Assembly (NCBI RefSeq): GCF_965638725.1
Contig: NC_134950.1
Span: forward strand, 170,280,853 to 170,344,852
Direction of reading: 5' to 3'
From: Aptenodytes patagonicus
Lineage: Eukaryota; Chordata; Aves; Sphenisciformes; Spheniscidae
Length of the DNA: 64,000 nt
The notes under the pieces are model-generated. The model ran no database searches. It saw only the letters and a list, made by a program, of their open reading frames with translations, and was not told the origin of the DNA. Shown here in pieces: positions 11,801-23,800 of this stretch; position 1 is the first letter of the stretch, and every line of letters starts with the position of its first letter. The translations under genes were made by a program, and so were the position numbers.

Positions 11801-14800
11801 TGCCTCTACTGACAGCCAAGGAGGAGATGGCTGGAGATGTTTGGAGAAGGCCGAATGGGGATGGGGGAGATGACAAAAGGGAGATGGGGAAACAGTTGGG
11901 CATCTCCACTCCCCACCCCGAGGTGGGATGGGAAGAGGAATGGGATCTGAATATCATGCAGAGGATTTTGCAAGAAGCAGGCATGGAAGTGGAGGGCAGC
12001 GCTCCTGGCAGGCGTCTGAGTCTGATCTAGAAGAGTGGCAGTGCCAGTCTCTCTCCATGACTTTCTGCCCAACGATTATAGAAGAAACACGGGATTAAAA
12101 TCCATGCACTTCGGTTCCTAAGACCAAACGGGAGGAATCCTGGCTATATACCAGCCTTGAAAGACAGCTTAGCAGTACCGTGAAGTGATCCTTTCATCCA
12201 CGAACCCCAGTGCAATAGGAACATCTAGTGTCCAAGGAAAAATTCTGCCTCTTTAAAATACCTCTTGAGAGCCCAGTGAAATAAACTCTCACCTCTTCCA
12301 CAGCTTCATCTGCACAAACCCCAGTGTGATCATTAAACATCTGAACATGCAAAGCTAGCTCACACAGGAGCAGTGAATAAATTGAAGACAAATATTAGCA
12401 CTCTGCTAATACGGTCAAGGACAAAAGAAGGAACTCTTGGATAAGGTGCTGCAGTGCGACGTGGGCAGCTGCTCCGGGGCCTGCCTCCACCAACTTACTA
12501 ATAGCTCAGCTGAGATTACTGTTGTTCATACTACAGTGGCAACCAAAGCCCCACTGTGCTAGGAGTTTACAAATGGACAGGTGATTCTATGTCCCAAAGG
12601 TTTACCATTAAGTAACTTAAAGACAGGCTAAGGATGAATTATAACACCCAGTGGGAGAATTGAGGCATTTCAATACGGAGGGAAGATCCCATGGGAAATT
12701 TCTGATCAAGCTGTGACTGGATATAAATTTCTCTTAGGTATCAACTTTACACCCAGAAATTCCTTCCTCTCCTGGGAACAAACAGTTTTCCTCTTCATCA
12801 GGCTGTTTATGAACGTTAGCTTGACAGAGTGAGAGCACTGGATGGGAGATGTTCTATATAAAATGCCCTTATAAACAAGAAGAGAAAAGGGGATTAAGCT
12901 ATTGGGGACCGCAAAGATAATTTGTGCTGAAAACTCTCCATAGGTATAGCAGGAACCAACTAGCCTTCAACAAAAGCAGGTGTGGAATGGCACACCTTTT
13001 CCACAGGCTAGGAAACAGCGCTTGAAGATTCCAATAGAAAAAGGAAAAAAAAAAAAAAAATCCAAATCCAAAATTATTCACACACTTTAAAAAGGAGTGA
13101 AAACCATTACCCTGTCGTGTTTAAACGTGTAGTAGCATTGATGGCACCGGAGGCCTGAATGTACAAACAGGTAGCACGTGACTTCGGCAGGAGTCTTTCA
13201 GCCTGTGGGAAGATACTGAACAAATGGTCCCTCCAACATCCATGTCCATCCTTTCCTTCCTCCAGTTCTCTTCGTTCCTCCCTCCTGTACTCCCTTCTAC
13301 GAATTCTTGCCGTGAATGGGAAAAGAGGCACTAGATTAAGAAACTGATCCTTACCTGATACATCAAGGATTTGGCTGGAACTCGACACTCTCCACACAAG
13401 ATAAGATGAGCCAGGGCACATCTGCAGCTCCAAGGTAGTTGTACGTGGTTGCTCATCCCATCAAATGCAAATGCCTTCATCTTCATCAAGAGGCATAAAC
13501 GTATAAACAACATTTACCACAGGGTAAGACTATAAAAATGGACGATCAGAGCAGCTGACCTGTTGAGAGCTCACAGAGTAACACCCTCAGATAGCTCCTC
13601 GGCTTGCTTTACCGCCAGGCTGCAAGATCTGGCTCTTTCATTTCAGGAGGAAGAAGAGGAATCCAGACAGAAAAATGTGGCATGAAACCCGGGGTCTGAT
13701 TGTCATTTACTTCCACCCACAGCGCAGCAGGAAAAGGCTGGAATCTATTAAGTAGTTCCAAATGGAACAGGATCTAGTTGTCAAGCTGAACGCTTGATGT
13801 GTATGGGGGGAAAAAAAAAAATCACCACAATATCACTTCTAGCAGTTATGAAAGCATAGAGACACGTGCATTATAAACGCAGTCTCCTGAAAAGCTTGCA
13901 TTCAGACAGCACACTGATTAGCAAGTCGTAAGGGATCTGTTACACTTAAAGTCAGTCTAACATGACCAAGGAACAGAAGGAAAACTGTTCTTCTTGTGGT
14001 CTGTGGGATGGGATAGGGGCTTTCTAACCAGGAAGATGATGCTCCAATTCTGGTCGGCATTGGTGTGCTGTAGGATTACCAATGACAGCTGAAACTATTG
14101 GCTTGGCCAAGAGAGTCCAGAATTAGGCAGCTTCATGTGAAGCCTGTCAGAGCTGCAAGTCCTCTGAAACCACAGGCAGGAGAAAAGGTGACCAAGAGGT
14201 TTGGTGCATCCATCATCGCTTGATGGCACTTTGATTCCTTGATTCTCTCTTCCTATAAAGCACCATTTCCAGTTCAGAATCGTTTTACCTAAAGGTGAAG
14301 GCTTGGGAAACAGTTGTACTAGAAATCATGTGGTCTATTTAGGCAAATATATATTTTGAGGCCTTACCATGGTACATACCAATTTATTACCACCTCTGTA
14401 CAATGCAGGCAGTGATTTTTACACAACTTTATGAATGCCGCGAGATGACTTACAGCTGATATACCCTCTGGTATTCACCATGCAGCATACCCAGCAAGCC
14501 CAGTCGAAAACTCAGCCCAAGCCCTGTGTTAAATATACATGATTAATACAGTGTATTAGAGGAAAAAATGCAAGCCTGCAGTGTGGTTTACTTTTTACGC
14601 AGAAGTTACAAGGAAAAGAATGGAGGCAGCCCAAGAGGTTCATTTCCTAAAGGAGAATTCAAGTCCTGGAAACCGTTTCACCAAACACGGATTCCTTTTC
14701 CAGCCTCTGGCATTCGGCAGCTTGGCAACACGAGGAGGGCTGAATGGAGATGCCGTCATGGAAGGGAGCCCTTGGCATTGCTGCACACCTGCAATTACCC

Positions 14801-15861
14801 TCTCCTGTCTCTGTTTGCGTCCTTACGGCTCTAAACAACATTCACCGCCGTTCAAAGCATCGCATTAAAAACACGTGCCATATGGAAGAAATCAGGACAT
14901 TTCCGAGTAGGTCTTTCTTTCTCAAAAGGACTAAAGGAGTCCTCGCAGACGTTATGCGCTGAAGCAGAACTGAAATACACGCTCATTGTCTGAACTAGAA
15001 GCAAAATGTTAAGCAGCCAAGCGCTTTACAAGCCTACGGTAAATAACTACACAATGATGAAAAGCCTCATGAGCCTCACCGAGTGTTAGAAGATGGTCCT
15101 GCTCCTAATCCTATGCTTCAGAGACTTAAGCGCAGTTTGTGGCTTAGTCCTCCTTGCAGGCTGATCCTTAAATCTGTCAACGGTCTGGTCTCTCTGTTTC
15201 CACCACCTGTGAAATGGGGGGGACCAGTAATTCACTCAGAGGGAGGTTCCAGCGGGTTCAACATTCATTCATAATATCCAGAACTGCTGGGTTTGCTCCC
15301 CTAATTACCAAAGTAGCTCCACACTAGGATGGGCACTTTTAACATAAATTAGGACTCAAGATTATTAGCTTTTTTAGGGTACTGAAGAGATGAGAAACAG
15401 TGATATTGCTGTGTTACAGATAAGCAATTGAAACACCAAGAGGAAAGATCCTCGTTTTCAGCTGATACAAAGGGAGCATGCCCAAAGTGAGCATGAACTC
15501 CAAGAGAGAGGATCTGAATTAAATCCCAAGCAATATGCATGGCTGACAGCCTGCAGCAGTGCCAGAAATGAAACCAGCTCAGACTAAGAGCAGATCTTCC
15601 ACCTCAGGTTTCCTTCTCCTCTCTGAAGCAGTCCCATCCCACCCAGCAGAGCAAACTGCCCCCTCCAGAAATCTCAAGCACTGTTTCCCCGTGCCGTCCT
15701 GATAAAACCCAGCCCTCCAAAGCTTGTTCTTTGCTGCCAGCTCCTGAAGAAATTCTCAACCAGTGAAACCAGAGTCTACACCCAAACCTACACCATCCTT
15801 TTGAGAGGCAAAAGCCCCATTGCTCTCCCTCTTCCTTACTACTCTTTACTCTTTTACTCTT
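8871..15861. other. Intergenic DNA with simple repeats
   Basis: No gene is recognised in these 7 kb. Contents seen: an AT-rich unique stretch at about 9480-9960 with homeodomain/POU-like AT motifs, a GGGGA repeat at 10514-10563, and A tracts near 10969-10983, 13038-13060 and 13808-13819. Open frames are short and give no familiar protein. Confidence 0.5.
10514..10563 (+). repeat. GGGGA/GGGAA simple repeat, G-quadruplex prone
   Basis: Tandem GGGAA units pass into six or more GGGGA units on the plus strand. Four or more closely spaced G4 runs can fold as a G-quadruplex. No gene is nearby that would give it an obvious role. Confidence 0.85.
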
Positions 15862-16140
15862 TAGGACGAGAGGAAATGGCCTCAAGTTGCGGCAGGGGAG
15901 GTTTAGATTGGATGTAAGGAAAAATTTCTTTACTGAAAGAGTGGTGAAACATTGGAACAGGCTGCCCAGGGAAGTGGTGGAGTCCCCATCCCTGGAGGTT
16001 TTTAAAAGACGTGTAGATGAGGCGCTTAGGGACATGGTTTAGTGGGCCTGGTGGTGTTGGGTTGACGGTTGGACTCGATGATCTTAGAGGTCTTTTCCAA
16101 CCTCAATGATTCTATGATTCTATGATTCTATGATTCTATA
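15862..16140 (+). mobile_element. CR1 LINE 3' fragment
   Basis: A forward CR1 fragment of about 280 bp begins at AGGACGAGAGGAAATGG in the ORF2 C-terminal region and ends in at least four ATTCTATG units. Its sequence is close to the copy at 62503. A short ACTCTTT repeat (about 15837-15862) lies directly at the 5' truncation point. Confidence 0.92.
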
Positions 16141-17332
16141 CTGTCTCACTCCCACGAGCATCCTTATGGTTCAACGGTTTAGCTGTCACGTAAGAAGCTA
16201 GGGCAGTTCCAGCTCCACGGGTTTATCTCTGAGCTGCACCAAATCCACAGGGCTAAGCAGGAAAGCTGAGAGCAGCAGAGCACGTGGCTAACACCCAGGC
16301 AGGCACCGTTTGGAAACCAGACAGCTTAAGGCTTAACTCCGTACTAGGAGCTGCATCAGGCTGGTATGGTCAAGGTGCACTGCCTGCTATAAGGCAATAG
16401 CTTACAATACCATCATCCGTTTGGCTCTCTTCATCTGTTATGGCCCCAGCCTGAATGATCCAGGATCTAATTAAACACTTAGGAAACAATCGAAAAGAAT
16501 CTTGAACTCAGGCTTCTTAATTTTGGTGTTGAACTACTTTAACCCTTCTGCTGCCAAACCATAAGAGGGTTAAAAACCGCTGGTTTAAAATTAAACCACT
16601 TGACAGAAGCCAGGCTGGACTTTTAAACCATTAAGCAAACACTTTTCCACTTCAAACAGGAGGCGGCTTGAATCCAGGGTGCTCGTTTTGTCCTCGGTAT
16701 GCCCTGGCTCGCACGCAGCTGGCCCCACGCGCTGCATTTACCTTGACGAGGCAAAATGCTCGCCAGTGACAGCACGGGCTCTCTGGGCTGGGATGAGCAA
16801 ATGCATGCTGCACCTCCGCCACACGGAAAAGGCTGCTGGGCACAGCCCAAGCCAGCACGCTTCCCACCAGGTCCATGACGGACAGCCCAAGCAGCCCCAT
16901 TAGGAGCCTCGTGCCGAGCTGCGAGTCACAAACACGCGAGCCCGGGGCGGTAGGTGAGCCAAGCGCTGTTTACTCTGCAAAGCCCAGCTGTTAAACCTAT
17001 GACTAGGACCATTACAAAATTATTTTTCCCCTCTACCAGGCTGAGGTTTGACATCGCTCACACACAGCGAGCAGAGGCAAGGGATACTGCTGCCATGGTT
17101 TGTCATACTAAAAAGTAAATACAGCCAATTCCTCTCCCAAACACTCTTCCCAGAGGCAGGCTTCAACACTTGCAAGCAGCTTTGCTCCATTTCCTTCTGC
17201 GAAGAGCATACCAGTGGTTTCAAAGCACTGGCTTTGGAAACACAGACAGCTATTATGAGGCTTTGGTTAAATTAATTAATTGCCTGAAAAAAGCTCCTTA
17301 CACCACTTGTCTGAGGACTGCAACGTGCCATG
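16141..17332. other. Intergenic DNA downstream of SNAP47
   Basis: No gene or repeat family is recognised. This stretch lies beyond the most distant candidate SNAP47 poly(A) signal and is taken as intergenic by position only. Confidence 0.4.
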
Positions 17333-20300
17333 TTTATTACCAGCGTTTCAATGATTCCACAGGAGACATTCAAACCCCTATGCAGAAATACATTTAAGCT
17401 CCAGCCATTTCAGGCTCACTCATCACTGCCGGGAACACACATCGGATTATAAACCTACCATATGATACAGTACAATCTAGTTCTGTTTTGCAGGAGCTGA
17501 GAAGCCTTCCCAAGTAAAACCTTTTTATTTTTTAGGTTAGAACCTCTTTCAGTAGTTTTTTTTCCTTAAGTCTCTTAATGACAAAGCCCCCCACTTTTCA
17601 CACTGTAGTAAAAGACCTGCAAAGAACTAACAAACTGGGCATATAAAAGGCAAACGTTGCCCTAGAAGTATGTCTCTAAGCCTCACGGAGGTAACAATTA
17701 CGTCAGCGAAGAACAAAGCACAAGAATATTGTTTGGCACGTGTCACCTGCTGCACCTTCCCCCATGGAGCATGGGTCCAGATCGGCGACATGATTTGGAA
17801 AACAACAGCGCTTGGGTTTAAGGTAGAAGGGAACTTAGGAGGCTCCAAGCACTTTTGGCAATAACAGAAGCTGTATTATTACCTAATAAGAGAAGCCTTG
17901 ATCAGAGTAAAATCTTTATGCTTGTGTACCAAGAGGCTGTTCAAATCGTGACATGTCCAAGCAGTTCTTAGTCCACTAAGGGCTGGAGCAGCTCCTACGC
18001 CACAGCCTCCAGGACAGAGTACCAGCCGCCCCGTACGCTGTGCTGACATTCACCCGCTTCGTTGTCCAGCCGAGGATAGCCGACATTCACACTGATGATA
18101 TTCCAACAGTTAACATTTTCCCTTTTTTTTTAATTTAAAAAAAAAAGCCTACCCTAAAACCCAACCCTACAAGAAGTGCTACATTAAATTCTGTTCCACA
18201 GTATGACAAGGGGGTGGATAGAGTATTTTTTACTGCAACTTCTCAGCCAAGCGAATACAAGAGAGAAGATCACTATTCCAAGATATTTAATAAGAAGAAA
18301 TTACAGATTGAGAGTCCTCCGGGCACATGAAATTCAGCTAATGCACGGCTCTAGACTGGGTCACTTCTTACAAACAATAATACAATTTTTTGCTTTAGCG
18401 TGGACACGTTGGACTAACACAAACCACAAAATACTGAATCAGATGCAACAGCTAGAGCTAAAAACCACAACAATAAAAAATATGGCACAAAGAATGCTAA
18501 ACTAAACGACGTGTAATTAGTATTTACTTTTGGCAATCCTGGTTTGGACTAATTCAGTGTAGAGATTTGTTCCCAGTCAGCACCAGGTTCAGTTAACATA
18601 CATCTTGTGCAAAGTGTACTTTGAAATTCATTGAAATAATTAGTTGTGTAAACGTATCTTCCTTTCACAGTGAAACAACAGTGATTTGGGTATCGGAAAC
18701 GAACAAGAGAACCCCAGACAATATTTTATTTCACAGTACACAATGTATGTATATATAATCACCAAATTCAGCAAGTAGGTAAAGTGCATGCCAGTAACAA
18801 CTTGGACTGTAAATGAAGAACTTGCAGTGCAGAAGTACACTCTATTCCAATACTAACAAACTAATATGTAGTAATACAAAACAAGGTAGAGTAACATCTT
18901 GAAAACAACATACTCTACGTGATTTACTGCACCTTTCTTTAAAAGGTAGGCTGAATTACTCTGAAACAGGAAAATTTCACATCGACTATCAGTAGAATAA
19001 ACAGTTCAAAGCTTCACTAGTTAAAAATATTGCACCAAAAGTGTCGTATTTGAAAGCAATACAAGAAGAATTTTTTAATATAAAAACACTTTAAAAAAAA
19101 AAAAAAAAAGACATATTACAACAGCTACTTTGAACTAAAATAGCTGGTAAACTGTAGGAATTGATGAAATGGGAGTTCTCTGCCACAGGCGATAGATACA
19201 TGGATTACCTGGAATCTCTCCTACATAGTATCGAGTAAGATGGGAGGGGAAAAGGTGTCCACTGTCCTGCAGTCTCGATGGAGCCAACTGTAAACTCAAC
19301 AAAACCTATTATGACAACAATTGACAGTATTCCCTTTTATTTTAGAAATACAGGTCTACAAGAAGTCTTGAAATGCTTCACCACCAGTTAGCGCAACTAA
19401 ATGAAAGCCACAAGATAGATGGATGTACCACGACTACTAAATGTTATACAGATGTCTACAGCTCCGACCATAGGCCCCTCGGCCTGTGAATCTGGAGTAG
19501 ACACACACAAAACCCACATGATGCTCCCCACAACCCATGAAGTTCCCATTTAGAGAGTCGGAGACGAATGGTAGGGAGATCCTTGGAAAACGAAGAACAG
19601 GGAAGCAAAGGGACAAGAGACTTTCCACTAACATCCACCAGAGATGCGGTGGCCCAGATCCAACATAGGGACCACACTAAGTGAACACTATGTTCATGAC
19701 GCTCTGAGAACACTGCATCCCATGTCAGGCTCTTCCCAAAACTATAAAACCACTGTGTGCAAGCGAGGGATACAAACGGTGAACTCCAAGAACTGAATAA
19801 ATTCGCCCGTGAAGAAAATCACTTTCTCCACTCCAAAATCAATTCCTTCACTACATGTGCAGTTTAAAGGGGAAAAATAAAACACACAAAAACGGGTAGA
19901 TGATCGTCGAAGACCAGCAGCCCCTTTTTGGAAAGCAGAAGCATGTATTTAACTTCGACACTTACTTTTTATAAGTGACTTAAGCAAGCAAAACATTTAT
20001 CGAATGGCAAAAAAAAAAAATCTGCTCAATAAGTAGATGTCTCTACCGATACATACACACCAACTCACCTTCTTCTCTTGATTTCCCAGGACATGGCAAC
20101 AGGCAGCTGTGGCCACTAAGTCTTCATTACTCTCATAAAATTTCTGGGTACATTAAAAGCATGATTGAAACCTATTAAAACTATTTGCTCAGGGAACACA
20201 AGGCTTTATCACCATCATTTGTTCACCTCAGCATTAACTTACAAAAAAAAAGCCTCAATGACTTGCAGTTGGACATCTGGCCCTTAGTTCAGCTATTAAC

Positions 20301-20720
20301 TATTTTAAAGAAAGACCTTGAGAGAGAATTAATAGGCTGTAATCATCTAAAGTAGTCTCATATGCAGTTCATTTCTCCTTCACTTCTTCGTTGCAGTAAA
20401 CCAAAAGCTTTCAAAAGCAGTAACATAAAAAAGCACATAAAAGTTGATTCAGATTATATCACATCCTTTCATATTTACAGATTTTCTGTAGTAAAGAATC
20501 TACTATCATTGTTTCACCACAATTAAAAGTCTTGGCCTTTTTAGATTTGGAAACATTTTCAAAACCCTCAGGAACTCGACAACAGCAGCATCGCATTCCA
20601 GACAATATTGCAAACACCTCCCACGCAATCAAAGTGTCTATTAAAGAAACAGTCTTGAAAAGTACAGTTCCCCGATCCTCCTCTTCCTCACGATACCATC
20701 CCCACCGGCTCCTGCGGGCG
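17333..20720 (-). other. SNAP47: Putative SNAP47 3'UTR region
   Basis: This is the sequence after the SNAP47 stop codon on the minus strand. It is AT-rich and has no transposon fragments. Poly(A)-signal hexamers AATAAA on the minus strand lie at about 19341-19336, near 18724 and at 17338-17333. The first is followed by a GT-rich stretch and would give a 3'UTR of about 1.4 kb; the last would give about 3.4 kb. Which is used cannot be told from sequence. An A tract on the plus strand lies at about 19093-19109. Confidence 0.4.
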
Positions 20721-20867
20721 CTACGTTAGTTTCTTTATTCTGCGGTTCTGCTTGTCAATATTCAGCGTCGTGCGGTCTACGGAGGTAGTGATGGAATCGA
20801 GAGCTTCGTCCTGTCTCTCCAGCTCGGCTTCTGTCTCCAAGGCAAGGCCCTTCAGTTTCTTTAGTAT
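20721..20867 (-). CDS. SNAP47: SNAP47 last coding exon, second SNARE helix
   Basis: The acceptor TTCTTCTGACAG precedes ATACTAAAG. The exon encodes 48 residues from ILKKLKGLALETEAELERQ to NRRIKKLT and then TAG. This is the C-terminal t-SNARE coiled coil, including the central-layer glutamine region (ERQDEALD). It enters in phase 0. Confidence 0.95.
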   Translation of the reverse strand: MLKKLKGLALETEAELERQDEALDSITTSVDRTTLNIDKQNRRIKKLT

Positions 20868-23800
20868 CTGTCAGAAGAAAAGACTGAGAGCTTTCAGCGA
20901 TCGACCAGCCGGTTCTTTGAGAAATATAACAGACCCATGGCAATTAGTTATTTCATTGCTTTAAATGACCAAATCATTTGTTGGAGTCTGCCCTGAAGCG
21001 TGCTGGTGAAGAGACACAGGTCTTGCTCCGATAAGCTGAACTGAGATGAACTAAATGAAGTAAAGACCAGAAAAATCAAACCTGAACTGTTAGGGTTATA
21101 CAAGGGGGAGGAATAAATTAGAAGTAAAAATCAGTGTAAACATCAACTTTTTGCTGGCTCTCTTATTATCTCCTTGGCATGTCTGCACCCTAGAGAAGTA
21201 GCTTGTCCTGGGATGTTGCGCACGTTGAGAGCCGATGCAGACAGAGAGCACAGCTGGTGCAAAGCCAGAAGGGGATCACGTGGCTGAAGGCGTAGCAAGG
21301 TTATGCAGGGACCAGGTCAAAGGACAGAAAACGTTGTTTTACTACAATCCACTAAAGAAAGAAGTGTCATTGGATGGAGCAGAAGGGAAAAAGTGAGACT
21401 TGGGCAACCAAACAAATTATTTTCAAGGGACTAGAGGGTGGTGTGGTATGAACAGACGTCAAGGCAGCCAAGAGGCTCAGGCTGTACCCGAGATGAGAAA
21501 CAACAGATGCACTGGCTACAGCTCTATTCCAGGCCGCAAGCATTATATTACATATCAACCAGTTTACACTACACTTAGCAAATTACTGTTCGTATGTGGG
21601 ACTGCAAGCAAACACCCTGAGCTACTCCAAGATTGTGAGGAGACCCTGTTGTCTGAAAAAGCCTTTAGATGCTAGTTCAAACAGGGCAGAAGCCTCTAAA
21701 GTGAAAGGAGAAAGCCAGGCTGATGCATTCTTAAGGCTAGGAGACATCCGTAGCGATACCATACACTGACTTACGGGGCCTACTCAATTTCAGTTTTCAT
21801 CATTTCACATAACCAAGTCCAAGAGCAGAGATCCAAACAACACAAGAAGAATCTGTCTTAATTCCTTACCCTGTAACACTGGCTCCTTTCAGCAGCAGTC
21901 CAAGGCATGAGTTAGTATCATTGCCTTTTCTTCCCTCTTGTGGCTACTCCCTTAATAAGCCTGGTTGCATGAACTGAAAGCACCTGCCTGAGAGGCAAGC
22001 CTCAGCTGCCTTCCCTCGGATGTATCAGAAGGAGATTTGGAAGCACCATATCATACTGACTGGAAATCCAGCTTCCCGGTCGCTTCAGATGATAAAGGGG
22101 TTGTCTCCGCTGTCACTGCTGGCCTACATGATCTGCTTCCTCAGGAATCCACAGATGGGTCCGTGAGGATATCCTCACACCACCTGCTTAATAAGAGCCG
22201 TTTATCCAATCAATGGCAATAATAGACTCCAAGAAAGCAAATTATCCCAGCACTATCCCACAACATCAACTGCTGTGGTACATGAGCATCCAGCTAACGC
22301 TACTGAAGATACCAGAACCGCAGCCTGTCTTAACAAAATAAATCTGTGGCTTTTGGTAAAACAGGGGAAAAGAATTGTACTCTATACGTGTTTAATTTTA
22401 TTTTTTTTCGTAACAACCGGCAAACTCTGTTTTCTTGTTTTCCTTTTAGAATATATATAATCAGCCCCCAGAAAGCTGCTGTGAAACATCAGCAGCCCCT
22501 TTATCCACACGTGGGGCTGAATTCCACAGCAGTCCCATCATTTGCAGCTATGCAAGTTACTGGTTTGAGAAAAGCAGCGAGGAATATCATATCTAGCTGG
22601 AATGGCAGGGGAATTTTATGCAGACAAAATGCTTTGTCTAAAGCTGGACGTCAGCCACAGTAGTGAGATTTATCTCGTAACATATCTCTCAGCTCTTTCC
22701 ATAAATCACAAGCAGCTAGAAATACAGCTGCGTGAATAACTGGTTTTGCAATTTAGCTGCCAAAGCAAAAATACAAAACAAACCATGGATCAAGCTTAAT
22801 CTACCTTCTTCTGTTCTTACCAAAACTACAAGCTAAAAACCCCTGTTTCCACCCCCAATGAAACACTTCAGGTTCTTTCACTGTAACAGAAAAGTGAGGC
22901 TGAATTCCCCAAACTGGAGGTGGTAGACATGCATAGGATACGCACCAAAAAGAAAAATGACGTGATCAGATCTATCGTGTATGATTCAGGACATGGGTCT
23001 GAAATAAGGTCTTGCCTCCCCTGAGGAAGTAACTTTTCTACTTGGAAATGGGAAGTTCAGAGGCTGCTCTCCCTCAGTCTTTCCTTTGAGCTGCTTCTGC
23101 ATGTATTTTATATATACAAACATACACAGAAATACATAAAGTAGCCAGTGCTACATGAAATGACTCCTACCATTCATAAAGTCATAGTATAATTAAGACT
23201 GGAAAAGACCTCTGAAGGTCTTCTGGTCCGCTCCACCCAACTAAGAGCAGGGCCAGTTTCCATGTTCAACTGAGAGAAGATTACAGGGTTTCAGCCTCCA
23301 CTCCAATAAACTTTTAATTCTTTATACTAGTTTAAGAGAGGGGAGACATCACACCTTCAGTATATCCTAAAGGATGGCCATAAAAGACATGTGCTTTGTC
23401 ATTTGCAGATGATTTAAAGATGGTCCACACTGACATCTTTTCAGCAAGTTTACTAAAAAGTTTTATCCAAGAGCATCCCAAAATTTGTTTTCCAGCACAG
23501 CAGAACAAAAGCAGCAGCAGCTGCCGACGCCTTCTAGATCATGGCTTGACACATGCTCCAGAATGGTCCCTCTGGCCATTCAACACCTCCACCTTCTGCT
23601 GCAGCAAGGCACGTGCTTTTGGAGGTTTTTCACCAAGCACCCTTAGCAGTGTGGCGAGTTCAGCTTTCCTGAGCCATGTCCTCACCCAGCACATCTCAGT
23701 TTGTGAAATCCACTGAGGCGAGCACGTAAGGTAAATGTGGTGACATGCAGTGCAAGCCTCCAAGAAGGCTATGCAGCAAAGCAGGGGCTGGCACGAGAGG

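Noticed and set aside
1..17000. A further gene in the left intergenic region
   Set aside because: I looked for splice-flanked frames with family-like sequence on both strands and found none. All longer frames map to CR1 or are short chance runs.
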